DNA from: Pythium myriotylum
Lineage: Eukaryota > Oomycota > Peronosporomycetes > Pythiales > Pythiaceae
DNA length: 64,000 nt
Assembly (NCBI GenBank): GCA_023091665.1
Contig: JALJCQ010000004.1
Span: 992,001-1,056,000 of the forward strand
Reading direction: 5' to 3'
A model generated the notes under the pieces. That model had not been told where the DNA came from. It made no database searches and saw nothing but the letters and a program-made list of their open reading frames with translations. This document shows, piece by piece, positions 55,794 to 64,000 of the stretch. Numbering within the stretch: the first letter of the stretch is position 1; the number at the start of each line of letters is the position of its first letter. The position numbers were made by a program, and so were the translations under genes.

Positions 55794-57736
55794 TTAGTTG
55801 CCGAACTGGAACACGTTTGGCTGCCCACCGCCCGCGCCGAATGTAAACTGCTGAGCTGAGGCATCTTCCGCAGGCGCGAGGCTGTCCTCGACTTCTTCTT
55901 CACCCTGGAAATACGTCTCCACGATCTTGAGAGATTTCTGGTAAATATCTGCGAGGAGATCATTTTAGGATACACCCGAACAGCAAAGTTCAGAGCGATC
56001 TTTTCTCACCTTCATTGACATGATACTGAAGGTGTTGAATCTTCTGCACACCCTCGGCTTCATCAATCAGCGTTGCCATCGGATTGAACTCGCTCGAGCC
56101 TTTCTGACCCTCTCCGACGCGAAGGATGTTTTCAAGACCCTCCAGGGCAACAATAACGACCTTGGCGTCGTTCGCAGCGAGCAGGTCGCACAACGGTTTG
56201 ATGCAGCCTAGTGCAACAGAAAGTTCACCATGAAAACACGTCCATACAGGCTCGACACCACCATACGGACTTACCCTGTTCAACGAGATACATAATCTGT
56301 TCCGGAGAGCCTCCGGAAGTTGCGTTCGAGACTGCCCAAGCTGCTTCCTTGCGGATATCGAACTCAGCCGTGGACAAGAAACTGATCAATGATGGGAAAA
56401 TACCCTCTTCAATAACCTTTTGAATCTGGTTCTGGTTGCCGGCGGTGATGTTCGACAGCGTCCAACACGTCTCCTTTCGGATACCTTTCTTCGGGCTGTC
56501 AAGAAGTGAACGAAGGCAAGGAAGAGCCTGGAGATTAATGATAACCTGGGTTTGGAGGTCGTCACCAGTCACGATGTTACCAACGGTTCGAAGAGCGGGG
56601 GTCTGCACCGACGGCGATGGGAAGAGTAACAATTCGACGATACGTCTGCAGACGCCTGCCTCGATAACAGCTTGGATCTTCTCATTCGTACCATCGGACA
56701 GGTACGAGAGCGCCCAACAAGCATCCGTCAGCACCTCTTCATCCTGGGTGTAGATCAGTTGGCCAAGTGTAGGCAACGCTGGTTGAACTAGTTCAAACTG
56801 AGGCTGGGGCTTGCCACGACAGAAGTTTGAGAGGGTCCAAGTCGCGTTTCGGAGCATCGTTGGTTTGGAATTCTCAGTGAGTTGACCAAGAAGGGGGCGG
56901 AGCGCCCCGCAACGCAGCACCATGTCTCGGCATTCAACGGAGTCACCTGCGATGTTACCAAGCGCCCACACAGCCTGCTCACGAACATCATCGCTCGTCG
57001 AGAGGAGAAGCTTGCAGAAAATTGGAACAGCACCGTGCTGAATAACAATGGCAGTGTCTTCTGATGTTCCCGAGGCGATGTTGGTGAGAGCCCACGCGGC
57101 CTCAAACTGCAATTCTGGGAAGTCATCGCGCTGCAAGAACTCGACAAAGATAGGCACAACTCCGGTGCTAATCACTTCCTTGATTGGAGGGTTGCGCTCT
57201 AGATTAGCGTTGAAATTGCGATCAGACTCCACGATGCCCATAGGCCCAGAGTAAGGACTGTGCACCCACCAATCGAAAGTAGCTTGCGGAACTTGGTGAC
57301 CGCATCCAATTGGGTTGGTCCATCCGTCGATTGAACGCCTTGAACCATTGAAGGAAGTTCTCCGAGCTATTGTAGCAAGGCCCGGTGAGCAATTATGGCT
57401 TAATGGAACCTCGTCACCACTCTAGAATGTTCCGCACCCGTGTGGCGAGAGAGACTTCCGTGCCATCCGCACCGCCAACCATACCGCCGGACTGAGGCAT
57501 ACCGAAGTCTGCTGCGCCGCCCTGTACATGACACACAAATTTGAATTCCCGTGCAGATCCGATCTTCCTCCACATGCTTCACTAACCATACGACGGCGCT
57601 GGTTCAGACGGTCCTCCTTGACCGTCTTTCGGATCTGCACGGTCGTCTCCGAGCGGCGACGTCGGATCTCATCGGCGTCAATGGTCTTCTTGAAGTTGTT
57701 CTTGCGGTCCGGGACCTTGCCACCCGCGAACGACAT
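55794..57736 (-). CDS. Importin alpha (nuclear import adaptor)
   Basis: Exons 57736-57587, 57521-57438, 57366-57270, 57198-56275, 56207-56010, 55948-55794 give 535 residues, the usual size. The importin-beta-binding domain is the Arg/Lys-rich start ([20 protein letters not shown]). LPSMVQGV and [17 protein letters not shown] open the armadillo repeats, with repeated W...N pairs ([66 protein letters not shown]) forming the NLS-binding groove. The last residues are acidic and then Gly/Phe-rich, ending FQFGN. The role is to carry NLS cargo with importin beta. It shares a 222-bp divergent interval with the SANBR-like gene. Confidence 0.95.
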
Positions 57737-57958
57737 GGTTTCTTTGGCGGGAGCTGCGCTGCTTCTCGAGACGAGTGGGTCAACTCCTGTGAGCCGATCG
57801 ACCGATATTCTTTGGTGGAAAAGCGAGCAGGATTCGACTTTGCACCCTTCTTTTAAGGTTTTACGTTTCAAGACCCTAAAACCTCAACGGGAAGATGAGT
57901 TGAGGAGCACCCTTTCGATTTGTGATCTCACGTTGAAGCAAGCACCAAGCACGAAGCG
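57737..57958. promoter_or_regulatory. Divergent promoter interval, importin alpha / SANBR-like
   Basis: 222 bp separate the two start codons, which point away from each other, so both promoters and 5' leaders must lie here. No clear TATA box was noticed. Confidence 0.5.
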
Positions 57959-59194
57959 ATGACTTTGGCTGGTTCGCGCAACGTGCTCATTCACGTCTTC
58001 GACGAGCACCGCAAGATGACGAAAGACTTTACCTGCCGACGTGAGGTGTTGCTCGAGAAGATGAGCTACTTTCGTGCTTACCTGAACCAGGGAAATGAAC
58101 TGGATGATATTGACATTTCAGTTCATTGCGACGTTGAGATTTTCGAGTGGCTCGTCGAGTATATGGAGCAGCAAGAGTCCGAATGGAAAGCGCGTATATC
58201 GCTTAACAATGTCACCTCTATTTTGGTCTCGTCCGAGTTTTTGCAAATGGACGTACTCGTGGATGAGTGCGTTGCATTCATTTCCGGACGGATACAAGAT
58301 TTTGTGCAACTTCGTGTCGATTTCGGATGCCTATCAGAGAACACAGTATCAAAGATCGCTGCTCGATGCAGTTCAGAGTTGTTGCAACAACTCCATGACC
58401 CCAAGGACAAAATGTTGTCCAAATTGTTACGAAAGAAACTTCAGTCTTTTTTTCAGGACTTGCACAAGCGAGGTACAGAGATATGCTCCTGTGTGAGCTG
58501 CGGAATCCTTTACCTTCGAGTAGACGAGAAACGTCTGCATTGTGCAAGAGGAAAGAGGCGGTTGGGACTTCGGGGCGAGTTAATCGCTTTGCACAGAGCA
58601 GCCTCGAGCTGGACACCCGAGGAATGGATGAGAGGGATTGTGCAGGATCGGGGATCTTCTTGGAGTGCAGTTTATTGGGTCGTTTGGGCAAGCTTGCGAG
58701 TTCATTACTGCTCGTCTTGCAAAAGATACTGCAGTTTTTTAGAGCACAACAAATGCGCATTTCACCCGGGGCCGGTCATTGGGCTAGGGGTCGAAGCAAG
58801 GTTTGGGTGTTGCGGTGTACGTATTTTCCTCGGAGGCGACTTAGATGACAACGGGTGTAGAACACGCGATCACACTTTGTCACCACGAGAGCCAGAATCC
58901 ACCGCGAGATGCTTGAATGTGCTTAAAGCAAACTGGAACTTGGTCGCCTCGATTCTGGAATTGGAACCCGGGTGTGAGCCTGAGAGTTCGGCCCCGTCAA
59001 TGGAGATGGTTGAGATGGCTTCCATTTTTCAGACATTGGACGCCGATACGAATCTCAACAGGACGATGGTACCTCTCCCGTCGGACACGATCTCGTCCAT
59101 ACGCCGCCAGCAATGGGTTACTCTTAACCTTCAGGAGCAAGATCGCGTGCGAGTTCAATCCACAACGAGGCAGTTGGCTGAGTTTCGAACCTGA
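57959..59194 (+). CDS. SANBR-like BTB domain protein
   Basis: A single exon of 411 residues. The amino part closely follows the BTB region of animal SANBR (KIAA1841): IHVFDEHRKMTKDFTCRREVLL, DISVHCDVEIFEWLVEYM, ILVSSEFLQMDVLVDECV. After it come Cys pairs (CSCVSCGILYLR and HYCSSCKRYCSF...HNKCAFH) at places where SANBR also has them; these may bind zinc. In mammals SANBR represses immunoglobulin class switching and its BTB dimerises and binds corepressors, but that role cannot apply here. The ancestral job is unknown, possibly chromatin-linked. The SANT domain of the animal protein is not seen. Confidence 0.8.
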   Translation: MTLAGSRNVLIHVFDEHRKMTKDFTCRREVLLEKMSYFRAYLNQGNELDDIDISVHCDVEIFEWLVEYMEQQESEWKARISLNNVTSILVSSEFLQMDVLVDECVAFISGRIQDFVQLRVDFGCLSENTVSKIAARCSSELLQQLHDPKDKMLSKLLRKKLQSFFQDLHKRGTEICSCVSCGILYLRVDEKRLHCARGKRRLGLRGELIALHRAASSWTPEEWMRGIVQDRGSSWSAVYWVVWASLRVHYCSSCKRYCSFLEHNKCAFHPGPVIGLGVEARFGCCGVRIFLGGDLDDNGCRTRDHTLSPREPESTARCLNVLKANWNLVASILELEPGCEPESSAPSMEMVEMASIFQTLDADTNLNRTMVPLPSDTISSIRRQQWVTLNLQEQDRVRVQSTTRQLAEFRT

Positions 59195-59271
59195 GTTCCG
59201 ACACATCAGTCTTCACCGTATAATTTTATTATTGTGTCTGGCAAACACTCCAAATTGGTGGGCACAACAAG

Positions 59272-60280
59272 ATGTCCCGGCACCAATTGATGCGCGATGT
59301 TGTGCTGCGCGCCCATGTTGGCAACCTCCGAGTTTCTGCAGTAATTGCGCGCCAAACGATTGCGGACGGAGCGAGGAGGTGGGGGACTCCACAAACGGCG
59401 GAGGCCAGTCGCCTTTGGTCCGAGTACATGGTCGGCACAGTGATGCTCAGCTCGTTCTTCAAGGGCGAGGAGCGTGTGAAGACGATTGTTCGCTCTCCGA
59501 CGAGTGAAGAAGTCTACGTCGAAGCACTTGCGGTTGGCGAGGTACGTTACTCTTCCAATCGAAGATGTGAAGTTGGGGCGCTCAAATGCCTTCGGCAATG
59601 TAGGTTCGAGGCAGGGCGAATTTGCTCGAAGGTAGTGGTCGGAGTGTATTTGAAAATGGTACGATGCATTTCGCCTCTCAATCTTTTCATTGAGCAGAGT
59701 TGTAAAGAAATCATATGCAGGCAGCATGGAGGTCTCCAAAATTCTCTACGGCGAAAAGAAACCCTACGTGACAACAGTTCCAGCTACGGGTCACGCACAA
59801 AAAGACTGGCAGTCATTTTACGACAAATCCGAGCAAGTCCCCACTGTCGTGCGAGTGGGCCATGCGATTGAATCCGACGAACTCCGATGCTGTGGAATAA
59901 CGGTTCAGAAAATGCCTGACTCCGCGCCCCATGATCACCGATACGACTTGTCGGACCTTCGTTTCGACTCAAATAGTTTTTCGCCAAAATCGTTGACTGG
60001 CAAAGAGGATCTAATTGAGTACCTAAACGAGTTGATCCCCCATGCAGCTTTGCGTCGTGAAAATGTGCGCAAGATCCCACTCGACTTCTTCTGTCGCTGC
60101 TCGAAGAAGAGGTTCAGTGAACGCTTAGTGGGGCTCGGGCAAGAACAACTTCGCGAGATAATTTCGGACAGCGCTGACCAAGGCATTAAGCTCACGTGTC
60201 ATTTCTGCAATGAGGAGTATACGTTCTCCTCAAGTGAGCTTGACTCAATTTCTAATAGTGTTGTGCCGAGTAGATTGTGA
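59272..60280 (+). CDS. Hsp33-type redox chaperone (possible frame break)
   Basis: The start MSRHQLMRDVVLRAHVGNL, then VGTVMLSSFFKGEERVKTIV, match the Hsp33 amino domain. The last exon (59721-60280) has VSKILYGEKKPYVTTV, YDKSEQVPTVVRVG and the redox switch DFFCRCSKKRF...LTCHFCNEEYTF, a CxC/CxxC zinc site. In bacteria, oxidation of these four Cys unfolds the domain and turns on holdase activity. Between 59541 and 59603 the frame is unclear: GEVR reads in one frame and LPIEDVKLGRSNAFGNVG in another. Either a very short intron, a two-base deletion or a sequencing error is present. No obvious targeting peptide precedes the domain. Confidence 0.8.
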
Positions 60281-60311
60281 CGGTTTACGTAGATTAACTA
60301 CACAATCTGAA

Positions 60312-62253
<1,942 letters not shown>

Positions 62254-62392
62254 CGCAATCCGCTTTTTCGACTCTGACCTCTGTTTCTCTCGTTTCACCT
62301 TGGAGTGAAGGTCGAGACTGGGTGATGATTCTACACATTGTTAAGTCTCTCTCAGTACTGGTGTTGGACACCACCCCACTTCAACATTCCAA
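62254..62392. promoter_or_regulatory. Divergent promoter interval, VPS4 / MGANFS gene
   Basis: 139 bp between opposite start codons at 62253 and 62393. It must hold both promoters. No TATA box was recognised. Confidence 0.45.
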
Positions 62393-64000
62393 ATGGGTGC
62401 CAACTTCTCGAGAGGTCACACGGACGAGTTCGTGGCGGCCGTCCTGCCGCGCTCTTGGAACGAGCTCGAGCTCTTTCACACTCGTTATCAGCAAGAAGCC
62501 CACCGACGAAGAGTAAGCGAGCCCCAGAGCCAGTTCTTCCTCACATTCTCCATCTTTCGCTCAGTTGTAAGCCCGCGGGAGGAACGCGACGACTGGAGAG
62601 AACGAGCGCGCCTGTTACGCGCGTTCGACAGCCTGGATAGACAACACCGACAGCGCATTCCCGCGCTTGATTTCTTCGCAGGACTCGCACTTGTCACGAC
62701 CGGGAAGAAGGCCACAAAAGTCGAATGTAAGAACGGGGGCTTCGTGACCCAATCCCTCAACAGATTGACTAAGCCTCCTTGAGATAGTTTTGCTCTCGCT
62801 CTTCGATAATGCCGGGCTCAAAACCATGAATGCATGTGAGATCACAATCATGGTGCATGCCGCGGCGCGAGGACTCGCAATGTTCAGGTTTACTTCTGAG
62901 TGGGATCAGAGATCATTGAGTTTGTTGGGCAAACGTAAGTCCATCGCGGGATGCTACACGTATTCATAGATACGATGGACATTTTGTTAGGTATTGCTGG
63001 AGGAGAGGAAGATGTATTGCGCACGGACCTTGCTGAGAGAGTGCTGATGGACCCAGAAATTGTGTTTTTCATGAATGGTTTGGATAACGTAAAGACGTTG
63101 GGTTGCCCACATACCCTCCAAATCACTAACCTTTGGATTGCACAGGAAGCGACGATGACATCTGACTCGTTACTATTCCAGCAATATCTGTTACTCAAAA
63201 AAAGCGCTGCCACCGAACTTCGTGTACATCACGCTTGTTTGGAGAGGGATCGCGGAATCGGTTCAGCCCTGAGACAACCTAACAGGCTTGATGAATGCGC
63301 CCCTCAACTCTACAAAGTAAGCCTTACTGGGTGCCAAAGTTTGGGTATACAGCAAGAAATCAAGCACTCGACTGCCGTCCCCGCGATAGAGGCAATCCTG
63401 AGGCGACTTGAAGAAGCAATTCATCCACAACGATGGGACCAGCAAAACTTGATCAGCGCAAGATATGCTATATCACCATCAATGAGTCCGCTCCAGTCGG
63501 GTGCAAAACGTGTGGATATTCGTACTCTTGATCGCCTCGTCAAGCTTGTTTCAAAAGGCTCACGAAGTCTACCCGCAAGAGAAGTAAGCAGAGGTAAAGG
63601 ATACCAAGAAGCAGGCTAACAAAATGATCTGTACAGGCAAATGCATTGATGAAGATTGTGAGTGCTGACCAGCTCAACAAAGTCAGAAGCAGCCAGATCG
63701 GTCGGGCGTTGCGACCGCGATTGACCAGATTGTCACTTCCAGAATCATCTCTGTGGAGAGCTGCGGCGGAGTATGTCCACGATCTTGCCCACTCGTGTAA
63801 ACTGTGTTGGGTTCGCTGGTTTCCAAAACCAGAAATAAAGGTGCCAGGAATTCCCAAAACAAACCCGTCATCCTCACATGCTGGCTTCGAGCTCAACTAT
63901 CACTTCAAGGCATATGTGAATGTTGACGAAGATGAATACAAGAATGGGATCGAGAAATCTGAGCAAGTTGACGGATCTCCGATGTGTTTACGACTGCGCG
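62393..64000 (+). CDS. Unknown protein, MGANFS start, EF-hand-like, cut by window edge
   Basis: The first exon starts MGANFSRG, a good N-myristoylation context (Gly2, Ser6), and includes LLRAFDSLDRQHRQRIPALDFFAGL, which resembles an EF-hand pair without all calcium ligands. A later piece, LLSLFDNAGLKTMNACEIT (near 62800), is again EF-hand-like. Further open segments (62951-63619 with a probable intron structure, then 63640-64000 with EYVHDLAHSCKLCWVRWFP) continue to the right edge. Exon borders between 62720 and 63640 are uncertain. The family is not recognised; a membrane-bound EF-hand regulator is a guess. The stop codon lies beyond the window. Confidence 0.5.

Noticed and set aside
57422..57437. 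Importin alpha exon 2 running on to the ILE segment before 57421
   Set aside because: Continuing there puts the next exon out of phase. The GTGCGG donor at 57437 gives the in-frame join [10 protein letters not shown] seen in the family.

Overview
The window is nuclear DNA of a eukaryote with small introns (about 50 to 120 bp), GT-AG splicing and tightly packed genes on both strands. An oomycete or related stramenopile fits best. This is inferred from gene structure and content (PDE6-delta, E2F, Hsp33, copia elements primed by an initiator-tRNA half); no single marker proves it.

Positions 1 to 36,728 are one continuous block of Ty1/copia LTR retrotransposon DNA. I count ten copies or fragments of one family (family A: E1 to E10) and one fragment of a diverged second family (family B). 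Consecutive family A copies share LTRs head to tail (LTR-internal-LTR-internal). Two copies (E7, E8) have an uninterrupted 1455-residue Gag-Pol frame. The others are cut, frameshifted or inverted. Most odd junctions fall exactly on an LTR terminus, as expected if integrase attacked the element's own cDNA. A near-palindrome with arms of about 5.9 kb spans 23,109 to 35,242. The LTRs carry arrays of GAAnnTTC palindromes, the core of a heat-shock element, and that core is kept in the diverged family B LTR.

Positions 36,729 to 40,500 are a transposon graveyard: the 5' end of a pogo-like transposase, an unassigned ORF, a 398-bp MITE with pogo-like terminal repeats, and a degenerate repeat-type coding relic.

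Positions 40,567 to 64,000 hold housekeeping and cell-cycle genes, with introns worked out from reading frames: PDE6-delta, nardilysin-like M16 peptidase (-), an 88-residue unknown, a D-box protein that could be a securin, MSH5 (-), MAD2, signal peptidase subunit SPCS2 (-), E2F, a MGNQ-starting unknown (-), importin alpha (-), a SANBR-like BTB protein, Hsp33, VPS4 (-), and a MG-starting gene that runs off the right edge. Several act in the cell cycle or meiosis (D-box protein, MSH5, MAD2, E2F). MSH5/MAD2, SPCS2/E2F, importin alpha/SANBR and VPS4/last gene are head-to-head pairs separated by only 139 to 222 bp.

Exon limits were derived by eye from frame continuity, splice consensus and family conservation. 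First exons are the least certain parts.
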